Source: Phaeosaccion multiseriatum
Taxonomy: Eukaryota > Ochrophyta, other classes
Length of the DNA: 64,000 nucleotides
Direction: 5' to 3'
Assembly: GCA_965112735.1 (NCBI GenBank)
Contig: OZ218960.1
Span: 1-64,000, forward strand
Position numbers and translations under genes: made by a program. The first letter of the stretch is position 1; each line of letters begins with the position of its first letter. Under the pieces are notes generated by a model. The model was not told where the DNA came from. It was given only the letters and a program-made list of their open reading frames with translations, and made no database searches. Positions 47,001-56,100 of the stretch are shown here, piece after piece.

Positions 47001-47798
47001 CTGATGCGCGGCCTCTCCAGAGCGGCGCTTCTCATGCAGAGGCCCACGCGGAGGAGGCGACAGAGAGCAGGGCCCGAGGGGGGTACCGGCAGGCTCCTTA
47101 GTGTGGCCAGCAGAGATGGCAATGAGGGAGTCCCCCCCCCCTCCGTCCCCGTCTTCGGAGTACTCGTAGCGCCGCCCCCCCGCCAAGGCCGCTGTGAAGT
47201 CGAAGGTGCTCAAGCTTTCTTCGCAGGAGACGGAGAGGGGAAGTGTCATGTTACCGAGGCTACTCCCCTCGTAGGTGACAGGGTTAGGGGTACCGTGGCC
47301 GGTGCTGCCGTGGGGCAAGTCGTCTTCTCCTTCCGGCCCATACCTCTCCTCCGGCCCTCCCCTCCTCCCCCTCCTTCCTACCTCTCCTGCCTCTCCTCCC
47401 CCTCCTCGCCCCCATCCTCCGTCCGCTGCGCTATTCGCCGCTGACGCCTTGCCCACGTCCCCAGCGAGAGGCGGGAGGGGAGGGAGTTGCCTGGATGACG
47501 ATGAGGACGACCGACGAGTGGGAGAGTTGCCAGAGGATGCCTTCCGCCCCAACATCACTTCTATGCTGCTGGTGTCAGTGTTAGCCCCACCGATATCCGC
47601 CCCGCCGACCGGGTCGGAGGCATTTCGACTCAGGCGGCGGTGGGATTTAGAGGAGGAGAGCGAGTTCATTCGCTGCAGCAGCTCCTCCTCCCGCTGGGTT
47701 GACCTCTCCTGATAGCTCTCCTGCTGCCGCTGCCGCTCCTCGCGCTCCTGCCGCTGCCGCTGCGCCGCCTTCATCGGCGAAAGGCCAGCGACCGCCAT
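25345..47798 (-). CDS. Giant ankyrin-repeat / TRAF-like zinc-finger protein, 51-exon gene model
   Basis: I traced 51 exons from ATG at 47798 to TGA at 25345. All adjoining splice phases agree and the coding total is 9,411 nt, about 3,136 residues. The order is a low-complexity Ser/Gln/Glu-rich N-terminus (exon 1), ankyrin repeats (exons 2-7), zinc-finger array 1 (exons 7-20), a second ankyrin region and basic/acidic linker (exons 21-41), and zinc-finger array 2 (exons 42-51). The fingers repeat the pattern H-x-x-x-C-P-x-R-x-x-x-C-x-x-G-C-G, as in TRAF-type and RING-associated fingers, but no RING domain is seen. Three introns use GC-AG donors (after exons 33, 35 and 41). The last exon could instead end in a donor at 25349, since GGTGAGCC overlaps the stop, so the C-terminus is less certain. 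A scaffold role in signalling or ubiquitin-linked complexes is inferred from the families only. A split into two tandem genes cannot be excluded without cDNA. Confidence 0.78.
27296..27384. repeat. (CACACC)n microsatellite in intron
   Basis: Hexamer CACACC/CACCGA repeats lie in the intron between exons 46 and 47 of the giant gene. Confidence 0.9.
29931..30023. repeat. (TCAGGG)n telomere-variant array in intron
   Basis: About 15 tandem GGGTCA hexamers lie in the intron between exons 39 and 40. They differ from the telomeric TTAGGG by one base and are oriented with the G-rich strand on the plus strand, opposite to the telomere of this window. Confidence 0.9.
31748..31855. repeat. 36-bp tandem repeat, three copies, in intron
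   Basis: A unit starting CAGGCAGCAAGCAACAAGG recurs at 31748, 31784 and 31820, in the intron between exons 35 and 36 of the giant gene. Confidence 0.9.
33873..33960. repeat. (GAAG)n microsatellite in intron
   Basis: About 22 uninterrupted tetramers lie in the intron between exons 29 and 30 of the giant gene. Confidence 0.95.
35255..35350. repeat. 30-bp tandem repeat in intron
   Basis: The unit GTGAGCCC(T/C)CACTCTCTG plus CCCATGCTCTG has a 30-bp period with three copies, just downstream of the exon 26 donor on the minus strand. Confidence 0.85.
35484..35632. repeat. (CCCTGA)n telomere-variant array inside coding exon 26
   Basis: About 24 CCTGAC hexamers, a one-base variant of the CCCTAA telomere unit and in the same orientation as the terminal telomere, lie within exon 26. 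Read on the minus strand they encode a Ser-Gly repeat in frame. Confidence 0.9.
38391..42598 (-). other. Exons 8-20 of the giant gene: zinc-finger array 1 with a Tudor-like insert
   Basis: The exons are 42449-42598, 41934-42210, 41657-41801, 41253-41421, 40860-40917, 40544-40658, 40231-40475, 39824-40039, 39509-39694, 39233-39328, 38935-39070, 38660-38818 and 38391-38493. Nearly every exon carries one to three fingers of the form CPLGCG...H...C (for example [35 protein letters not shown]). Exons 12-14 interrupt the array with a segment ([23 protein letters not shown]) that resembles a Tudor/SH3-like barrel; this is a resemblance only. Confidence 0.78.
43798..44246. repeat. (GGGA)n microsatellite in intron, about 450 bp
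   Basis: Long GAGG/GGGA repeats with a few interruptions at 44032-44056 and 44127-44146 fill most of the intron between exons 4 and 5 of the giant gene. On the transcribed strand the tract is pure pyrimidine. Confidence 0.95.
44621..45435. repeat. (GAG)n trinucleotide array, about 270 copies, in intron
   Basis: About 815 bp of near-perfect GAG repeat lie in the intron between exons 3 and 4. On the minus strand it is (CTC)n and runs directly up to the acceptor AG of exon 4 at 44617-44618, so the array itself is the polypyrimidine tract of that intron. Poly-Glu, poly-Arg, poly-Leu and poly-Pro frames over it are not genes. Confidence 0.95.
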
Positions 47799-48091
47799 GT
47801 CCGAGTGGTTGGGAGGCACCTGGGCGCCGCCCTCACTTAAAACCCCTCCTCTCTTTGTTCTGGGGGCTACACACTCATGTTAACGACCTAGTTAGAGAGA
47901 GGAAATTGAGGATGCCAAACCGTTTTACGAGTATGAGCGATTCCATCATTCTTGCAGGCCTCCCGCTGCTCCACTGCTTCTTGTCTTTTTTTGCTCTTTT
48001 CTTGCTTTGCCTTTTCTCTTTGATCCTCGTACGACTCCCGTCGTTACGGTAAAAGTAAAATCCGACGGCGGCTTCTCTTTCTTCCATCCAC
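47799..48091. promoter_or_regulatory. Divergent promoter region, giant gene / transporter
   Basis: A spacer of 293 bp separates the two start codons, which face away from each other. No TATA box or other recognisable element could be assigned, so promoter function is inferred from gene orientation alone. Confidence 0.45.
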
Positions 48092-50480
48092 ATGCCACTG
48101 GTAAGTAAAGAGTATTTAACGCAGCGGAAGAAGCCAAGCCGCAGAGAGCGATAGCGCAATGTGTGGTGCTTTTCTGTGCACCTGAGCAGAGGCAACCATT
48201 GGAAGAAGGAGGAGGAGGAGCAACAGCGGAGGAGGGAACGGAAGACGCGGAGAGCACCAGCAGCGCAATGCTGAACGCTCCCGGGCATTACACCCAGCGG
48301 TACGGATCTGTGAATACTGTGGATACGAGCAGCGAGGAGGAGGCGCAGGAGGAGGAGAAGGCTAGGGAGAAGCAGCGGAACGGCCACCTGCAGACAAGCT
48401 GGCAGGCCTTCGTGCACTTGGTGAAGGGAAATGTCGGTCCGGGATGCCTTTCGCTCCCCTATGCCTTCTCCCTGGTGGGGCCACGAGCGGGCGCCTTGCT
48501 GATGTGCGTGATGGCTGCTGTGACCACGTACAACATGACCACGCTGGTCCGCTGCAAGCAGTCGCTCCAGCGGTACGGCATCCAAACCTACGGCGATATT
48601 GGGCTCTTCGCCCTCGGCCGGGTGGGGCAAGGTACGAACGAGCGAGCGTGGGAGGAAACACGCTTCCTGCCATCAGTAGCCTGGGTAGGCAGGCAGACCG
48701 ATAGGCAGAGCTCCTCGCATCTCTCGCCCCCCCTCTGACTCTCCGGCCCTGCGGCTTCGGCGCTGCTGAGATGATGATGCTCCGTGCCCTTGGTGATACC
48801 TTACTCCGCCGTCACACGACCTCCCACCTCTTTACCTACCCCCCCCCCCAGGCACGGTGGACTTCTTTCTGGTATGCATGCAGCTGTCCGTGTGCACCGT
48901 GTACTTCAGCTTCGTCTCCTCCAACCTCGAGGGCGTGTTGCCCCCAGACTTCCTCCCGGGCGGGCAGCGGCTGCTCATCCTGCTGCTGCTGGTGCCTCTC
49001 GCCCGCCTGTCCCTGATCAAGCACATGAAGCAGCTCGCGCCCTTCTCTCTCGCCGCCACGCTGCTGCTCTTGGGTGGGCTCGGCCTCATCCTCTCTGTGG
49101 TGGCGCAGCACTGGCGACAGGGAGGAGGAGGAGGGGGGAATGAAATGGCCAATGGAGGGTCCTCTCCCCAGGTGGGTGGGTGGATGGGCGCTTGCGTGCG
49201 TGCCGTATGCGCTGGCGTGCAAAACTGCAGACTTTCATGTTGGGTTGGAGCCCGCTTCCCTCGCCAACTTTGATCTTTTGTTCTCTTTTGTTCTGTTCCT
49301 GCCCAGAGCGGCGCACCCCTATGCCCTGCAGTGCCCGTTGAAGTGCGTGTTGAAGTGCGCGTGAAGTGTGCGTGGTCTCTGTCTCGCCCCCCCCCGTAGT
49401 GCCCTCCCCGCCCTTTTGTCCATATCCTGGCCCGGCCCACCGTCTTGCGTCAACCCTCCCTTCCTTCCCGTCTGACTGCTGACTTCCCCCTCTCATGACC
49501 CCCTCGCGTATACCTGCGTATGATCACCCCTCAACCTCCCCAGATGGCGACGTTCGTGGCTGCTAACCTCCCCCTGTTCCTGGGCAACGCCATCTACGCC
49601 TTTGAGGGCATCGGCCTTGTGCTGCCCGTGGAGAACTCCATGCAGGTACCCACACCACGTGCACACACACACATACACACGCCACGCACACGCACACACA
49701 CTCACGCCGCACACACACACACCCACGCACGTCCGCCACCATCTCTGCCCTCAGCACCCGGAGCGCTTCCCCCTGGTGCTGCTGTGCGCCATGGGGCTGG
49801 TGAGTGTGCTGTTCCTGCTGTTCGGGGAGGCGTGTCTACTCAGCTACGGTTTCATCGACGACGGCTCCATCGCCTCCTTCCTGCAGCGCCAGGACCCTCA
49901 CAGCTGGCGAGTGCTTGGGCAGAACATCCTCATCAGCCTCGCGGTGCTGCTCACTTACCCCATTCAGGTATGAGGCTGCTTTTTCTCCTTCTCCCTGTCT
50001 CTCTCCCTCTCACTCTCACTCTCTCTCCCTCTCCCTCCTCTCCCTCTCTTTTCGCCTATCTCTCTCTCCCTTCTGTGTGTGCATGTTAGTTCTACCCGGC
50101 GATACAGGTCCTTGAGGTGAGCAGAAAGCTGACGGGCCCCCTGACGAATGCCGACAAGCTCATGGGAGCTGTATCACCAACTGCTGCGGGTAAATCAAAG
50201 ATGCCATCAGCATCATCACGCTGGCCCCAGACAAGACCAGCAGGGCAAGGGCAAGGGCAAGGGCAAGGGGAGGGAGAAGCTGACCCGGAGCCCTCTGAGA
50301 GACGAACACGCCACGGAAGAAACGGGCCCCACTCCAACGCGGTCAGTGGAGAAGACTCGCCAGGCAGGCAGGCTCCGAGCTCAAGTAGATGGAGTAGGCC
50401 AACAACGAACAGCGAGAAGGAGGCAGCAGCAGCAGAAGAAGAGGCAGGGGGGGGGGCGAGTGCTTCCGCAACGACCACTT

Positions 50481-50519
<39 letters not shown>

Positions 50520-51720
50520 GAGGAGGAGGAGGAGGAGGGGGAAGCAGAGTGACTCGTCGGAGGAAGAGCTTCATCGGCCTCACCATCAATGCCACGAAGA
50601 ACTTGATCTCTCCTGAGGGCCTTCGCAGCCCTGTGTACAAGAGTAGCGCCTCTACCCCGCTGTGGTTCAGACGCAAGACACTCTCAGAACTGCTCCACCG
50701 GGAGGGGGGGGTGGGGGGAGGGAGGGGAGGGGGAGCCATCGAGGTGGCCATCGAGGAAGACGCTGGGCAGCAGTTGGTGATACGGCAGCAGGGGGTGAGG
50801 GGAGTGGCAGCAGGAACCCACGGGAGGGGGCGACGCACAAAGTCTCTGTGGGATGAAGAGGCGGGGGGGGGAGGAGAGGGGATGGCAGCGGATGGGAGTC
50901 TTGGGAGGCGCACGGGAAGCGTTATCATCCCCTTGGGGGCCCTGGCCGAGGCTCTGGCGGGAGGGGACGCGCCCCTGGGGGATAACCCCCTCGGGGATGC
51001 GGGCAGCGGCCCAGGGGGGGCGGAGACGCTGGCGGAGGATGGCCTTGAGTGGGTGAGCGACTGCTCTTGGTCAGAGGATGGCTCCTTCTCTTCTGCGGCT
51101 TCGTCGGCTTCTGAAGGGGAGAGAGGGGGTGAGGAGAAGGAGGAGGGGGAGAAGGAGGAGGAGGAGGAGGAGGAGGAGGAGGATGGGAGAGGTGAGAGGA
51201 GAGAGATGGCAGCGGGTGGGGGCAACAGCAGTAGAGACGGCACAGCGGGGGACCGTGGGAATGACGCTCAGCCAGGCGCCCACACTGCCGACACGTGGCT
51301 GCTTGAGGGGCCGCAAGGGGAGCAGCAAGGTCCTTCCGATGGCAGCCGACGGCAGGGACAGGGGCAGGAGCAAGGTGCTTATCCCCCTCTCAGTGCCAGG
51401 GGCGCTCGAGTCGCGGTGGGGACCAATGCGAATGCGAGGCTCAGGCATACGGGCAGCATGACTCGCAGCGGGAGTAGCCGCAGCAGCCGCAGCAGCGGAA
51501 GCGGCCGGAGCAGGACCAGCAGCGGCAGCACCAGCAGCAGGACCAGCAGCAGCAGCAGCAGCAAACAAGGCTCCCAGGGGGGTGCCTCCCGGGGGGGAGG
51601 AGGTGGGAGAAGGAAGGGGTCGGGACTGCGAAGGGGGACGAAGAACAGGACGAGGGGGATGACGAGGGGCTTGACGGGGGGGATGACAACAATCGCAACG
51701 CCTGCCACAACGCCGCCGTC

Positions 51721-51755
<35 letters not shown>

Positions 51756-52324
51756 TGCAGATGCAGCAGACGCAGCAGACGCAGCAGTTGGTAGTACAGA
51801 AGCAGTATTATTGCGTGGATGAAGGGGAAGAGGAGCCCGAAGAGGAGCCCCGCCTCTGGGTGATGCGTGCGCTGAGCTGTCCGCTGCGGAGGACCGATGT
51901 GCAGAGGAGCATCCTAAGGGTAGGGGTAACGTGTGTGTGTGCGTGCGTGGCCATGACAGTGCCCGATGTGGGGCTCATGGTGAGCCTGGCGGGGTCCTTC
52001 GGGGGGGCGGTGCTGAACCTCATCATGCCACCCCTCATTGACTTACACCTAAACTTCGAGGAGGACGAGGAGGAGGAGGAGGAGGAGGAAGAGGCAGCCT
52101 TGATGCCTTGGGAGGCGGGAGAAGCGATGCCATGGGCCCACAAGGGGACCAACAACAAGAAGAGCAGCAAGAAGAAGGCCAGGAAGAGCGCCTGGGCTGG
52201 CGGCGGTAAAGCCCCTCCTCTGAAGATGCTCCGCTGCGTGTGCATCATGGCCTTCGGGGTGCTGTGCGGAGTCGTGGGCACGGCCGTCTCCGTGTCACAG
52301 ATATACGACTCCTACGCAGCGTAG
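48092..52324 (+). CDS. AAAP-family (Aa_trans) amino-acid transporter with very long low-complexity insertion
   Basis: Exons are 48092-48100, 48190-48631, 48852-49171, 49544-49645, 49755-49967 and 50090-52324; phases agree and give about 1,106 residues. The first exon (Met-Pro-Leu) before a GTAAGT donor is preferred because the longer frame upstream of 48190 lacks an ATG; the ATG at 48270 is the alternative. Family marks are TSWQAFVHLVKGNVGPGCLSLPYAF near the N-terminus and NAIYAFEGIGLVLPVENSM in exon 4, both typical of AVT/SLC36-like transporters. A pair of C-terminal membrane segments (VGVTCVCACVAMTVPDVGLM, SLAGSFGGAVLNLIMPPLI) and a last segment near the stop follow. Between FYPAIQVLE and these helices lie about 590 extra residues (50117-51895) of Gly, Gln, Ser and Glu tracts, in a hydrophilic loop. 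Proton-coupled amino-acid transport at the vacuole or plasma membrane is inferred from the family. Confidence 0.85.
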
Positions 52325-52945
52325 TCATGGCAGAGAAAGCTCCTAACGCAGCGGAGCGATCGTAGCACCGAAAGCTTCCCCTTCTCTCCCCTCGGGGGGG
52401 CCCCTTTGGGCCCCTTTTCTCAACAAGTAAGTAATCGCAGCTTAACACATCCACCTTGTCATTACCTTTCATCTAAGATTACATAAGGCTACAACTACTT
52501 TGAAAAAGAGAAAAGGAAACGCATGTTGTGTAGACGTGTGTAGGGGGGGGGCGGGGGGATACCGGAGCGGAGTCCTTCTCTCTTCTCTCAGCCTCCTCCC
52601 CTCCCACACCTTGGTCCATCCCGCAAGGAAATGCCCGGTGTCGGGTGTCGGGTGTGAGGTGCAGAGTCTTGGGTCACGCCCCCCAAGGAGCTCCAGCACT
52701 GAGAGGGCTCTGCTCACTGGTCACTGACTGGCACAACACATGCGGCGCCTGATTTCTGCGTTGGGGTGTGTATCACCCCCGCCCCGAAGCGCTGCCCCCC
52801 CCCAATGGTCGAAGCAGCCCCCCGCCCGGGCTCAACACGGCCGCCCTCCAACGGTCGAAACAGGAAGGCCGCCCCCCCTTTCAGTCGAGGGCGAGGGTGG
52901 CAAGCTGCCAGCTCTCTGCCACGCCTCCATCCACTGCCATCTTCC
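52325..52945. other. Convergent intergenic spacer
   Basis: Between the stop codons of the transporter (+) and glutaredoxin (-). It contains a short palindromic GC block near 52390-52415 (cggggggg...gggcccc) and no recognisable gene. It should hold both 3' UTRs. Confidence 0.5.
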
Positions 52946-53233
52946 CTAGGCAGACTTGTCAAGGAAGACGCAGCCTGCCTCCTCCATGGTGGCCTTGAGC
53001 TCTCCGTTCTCGAACATCTCAATGAGGATGTCCGATCCCCCGAGGAACTCGCCCCCCACGTACAGCTGAGGGATGGTCGGCCTGAGCAAGCAAGAAAGTG
53101 CCCACACGCACAGACACAGACATACATACCCACACACACACCACACACACACGCAGACACACACACACACACCACACACACACGCAGACACACACACACA
53201 CACACACCACACACACACGCAGACACACACGCA

Positions 53234-53302
<69 letters not shown>

Positions 53303-54814
53303 ACGGACGAGGTAGTGGGTGGGTGTGTGAGGGGTTGTCTTGGGAGACCTTTGGAAAAAGCGACCAAGCACCCCCAGTACCTCTCCTTGGCTGCGCACAC
53401 TCCATTAGACAGGACAGGCGGCAGAGTGGCCTCTTCACACACACTTTACAACAATGCCCATCATCCTCCCTCACCAGGCGCTGTAGTCCTTGACTCCCTG
53501 TCGCACGTCGGGGTCGGAGAGCACATCGAAGGACTTGAACTCCACATCCAGCGCCCGCAGCACCTTCAATGACATAATCATCACAGGGGTGAAGGAGGGA
53601 GAAGAGGACAAGGGGAGACAGGGCCAATGCCAGATGGAAAATACACAGTGAGGGAGTGGCAAATCAAAGTGTATCCTACTGCTGCACCGTGCTGCTGTCC
53701 GTGTGCACCATCGTTCATCGTACATCGCACCCGATGCCTTTCCAGCTGCCTGTCCTGACACCCCTGTCCTCACACTCCTGACATGACGCCTCTCACCTGG
53801 ACTGCGGTGTTGCTGAAGCCGCACTGGGGAAACATGGGGTTGCCCTATGGGTGTGGGGCAGGGCACAGCAGGGGTGGCATAGACAGCAGGAGAGAGAGGG
53901 AGTCAGGCGACAGACTGGGCCAGGCCAGCTGTTGTTAGAAAGGCATCTGATTTGCCTTTGCTTTGAGGGGATTGAGCGCACACTGTTTTCTTCGTTCTGT
54001 AGGAGATGACTGCCTCCTTCGTTCTCCCATCCCAGGCCCAACTCTGTGGTATCTTCCACCTGACTCTTCGCCTGAATCGACCCACTCCACTCCCTTGCCC
54101 CCTGAAGCTCGACTCTTGGCAGCTCCTCCTTTGCTTTGCTAACCTTCATAAAGAGGAAAACCTTATTGTCAGTGACCATTTCGCCGATGCGAGCCTTAGC
54201 GGCATCGGAGAGCTCCTTGAGCTGCGCAGCAATCTCGGGCCGCACCGCCTCTCCCTCGATGGAATCGAGCGGGGACTGAGACAAAGCCACCACCTTAGAC
54301 GGAGCGCAGATGGTAGAGAGTAACGGTAGCAGGGGGGGGAGAGGGGGGGGGATAAAAAAAGAGAGGGGGGCAAGGAGAGGGATAGATATGGGTGAAAGAG
54401 GGAGAAAGGGTTGAGACGCACGGTCAAGACAAACAAGGAGAAAGGGGCGGGAAAGACAGGACACGTCCTTCTTTGCGGCGGCTCCTTTGGCACGCAAAAG
54501 GCCGCCTTCTCAGAGAGAGAGAGATGGAGCATTCGAGACGGGGCATTCCCTTGTGCAGTATCTGCCCTGCCGTCCGCCTCTCCATCTAGACAAAGCGTCA
54601 AAGACGCCTTCTCTCAACCGCTGCTCTCCCTTCTAGTGCGCCCCATGCTGCCACTCACCTGCTTCCTTGCTCCTCCTCTTCCTCTCCTGGCTGTCCCTGC
54701 TTGTGCTACTGTTTTCGCCACAAGTGCGGGCTGGAGGAAAGCGGTGGTGGACGCCGCCAGCAGTAGCACCAGGAGGCTGACCAGTCCGACAGGAGAGAAG
54801 GTAGAGGAGCCCAT
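52946..54814 (-). CDS. Plastid-type monothiol (CGFS) glutaredoxin
   Basis: Five exons (54659-54814, 54144-54293, 53797-53844, 53475-53563, 52946-53081) join in phase to about 192 residues. The glutaredoxin core has CGFS as the single-Cys active site (exon 3: [15 protein letters not shown]), then a [11 protein letters not shown] strand with the cis-Pro and a GGSDIL glutathione-binding motif, ending in KSA. CGFS glutaredoxins carry glutathione-bound [2Fe-2S] clusters and serve iron-sulfur delivery. The N-terminus has a hydrophobic stretch ([15 protein letters not shown]) followed by FLQPALVAK, which matches the signal peptide plus Phe-starting transit peptide of algae with secondary plastids, so a plastid location is likely. 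The intron at 53082-53474 contains a (CA)n array. Confidence 0.9.
53101..53301. repeat. (CA)n microsatellite in glutaredoxin intron
   Basis: A dinucleotide array with GCAGA interruptions lies between exons 4 and 5 of the glutaredoxin gene. Confidence 0.95.
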
Positions 54815-55021
54815 TGCACAGCCTTGTTTTAGTAAAGAAGAGAGGTGAGAAGAGGGAAAAAAAAAAAAAAAAAATCAAAATCGTGGCAAATTGAAACTCA
54901 CAACCCTGAAATCCTAATCACCTTCCCCTTTCAGTTTGGATCATTATTTAGGCTCTTTGTGCAGCGCTGCTGCCTCCACTTCTTCTGCTTCCTCTTCTGC
55001 TGCGCTACTTTATCGGGAACT
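54815..55021. promoter_or_regulatory. 207-bp divergent promoter region, glutaredoxin / EB1
   Basis: The two start codons point away from each other across 207 bp. An A-tract of about 16-18 bases lies near 54859-54875. No TATA box is assigned; promoter function is inferred from the arrangement. Confidence 0.5.
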
Positions 55022-56027
55022 ATGAGTGAGGCATTTGGTACGTGACTTGGAGAGGAAGACGAAGATCAAAATACCAGACGAACAATACCTCGGTGTTCTT
55101 CTCTGTTGTTGCGGCCCCGCTCCAATGAACCCACTCTTTCTGTACTAGACCCTCTAGACTCACTCTGCTAACGATGGTTTTGATGTGCTGAAAGTAGATC
55201 CCTCCCTCTAGGCGGTCTGAACAGGGTGCCCTTCAGGGTGGAATCAACCGCCTTCCAGCCTCCTTTGTGTGTTTCATTGTGCCCTAACCCCCCCCGTACC
55301 CTCCACTACCTTGTGCGCCCATCCTGAACCTGCAGGAATGATGGAGGGGGCCTACTTCGTGGGGCGGAGAGAGATCCTGGAATGGATCAACTCCACCCTC
55401 GACCTCAACCTCACCAAGATTGAGGAGACGGCCTCAGGCTGTGTAGCTCTCCAGGTGAGAAGGCAAGGAAGGCTTCCCTCGCACTCTATCTAACCCATCT
55501 CCCACTCACTCACTCACTTACTCAGTGAGTTACTCATCCACCACCTAAGTTAGTGCCCTCCCTCCCCTGTTGGTGCCAGTCGTAACACAGCCAACTTCTT
55601 GCACAGCGCTTCCATTTTTGTGTCTGAACCTCTCTCTCTTCCCCCGTCTCAATAGTCGAGTGGGAGTAAAAGCATCTGACGCCCTTGTCATGTGTGTGCT
55701 TGGTGCTGCTGTAGCTGCTGGACTCCCTGCACCCTGGCAAGGTGGCCATGTCTAAGGTGAACTGGGCCGCCAAGCAAGAGCACGAGTTTGTGCAGAACTA
55801 CAAGCTGTTGCAGAAGAGCTTCGACTCCATCAAGATAGACAAGGTAAGGATGTTGCAGAGCACGTTCTACACAATCTTAGGGGGGACAAGGTGGGGGGGG
55901 GGGGGGGGTGCAGCGGTCTGCCTACGTTTGACCCTCTCTCTCCCCTCCCTCCCTTTCTTTCTCTTCTCTCATTCCCCCCCTTTCTTACTCCCTCTTTCTC
56001 TCTCTCCCTTCCAATCTCTCCCCCCCC

Positions 56028-56100
<73 letters not shown>

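Larger units (their letters stand above)
42925..47798 (-). other. Exons 1-7 of the giant gene: N-terminus and first ankyrin region
   Basis: Exon coordinates in order of translation are 46655-47798, 46095-46403, 45587-45771, 44342-44616, 43598-43770, 43254-43410 and 42925-43110. Exon 1 gives about 381 residues of low-complexity text with a Gln/Arg/Glu-rich coiled segment and ends in ACVTGDLA. Exons 2, 4, 5 and 7 carry ankyrin signatures ([67 protein letters not shown]). The first ankyrin repeat is split by an insert of about 40 residues that includes two copies of the 20-bp dispersed word. Exon 7 ends with the first Cys-rich finger (ECSHEGCTF). Confidence 0.78.

Noticed and set aside
48163-48738. 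Transporter start at 48163
   Set aside because: The codon there is GTG. A short first exon with ATG at 48092 and a GTAAGT donor fits better.
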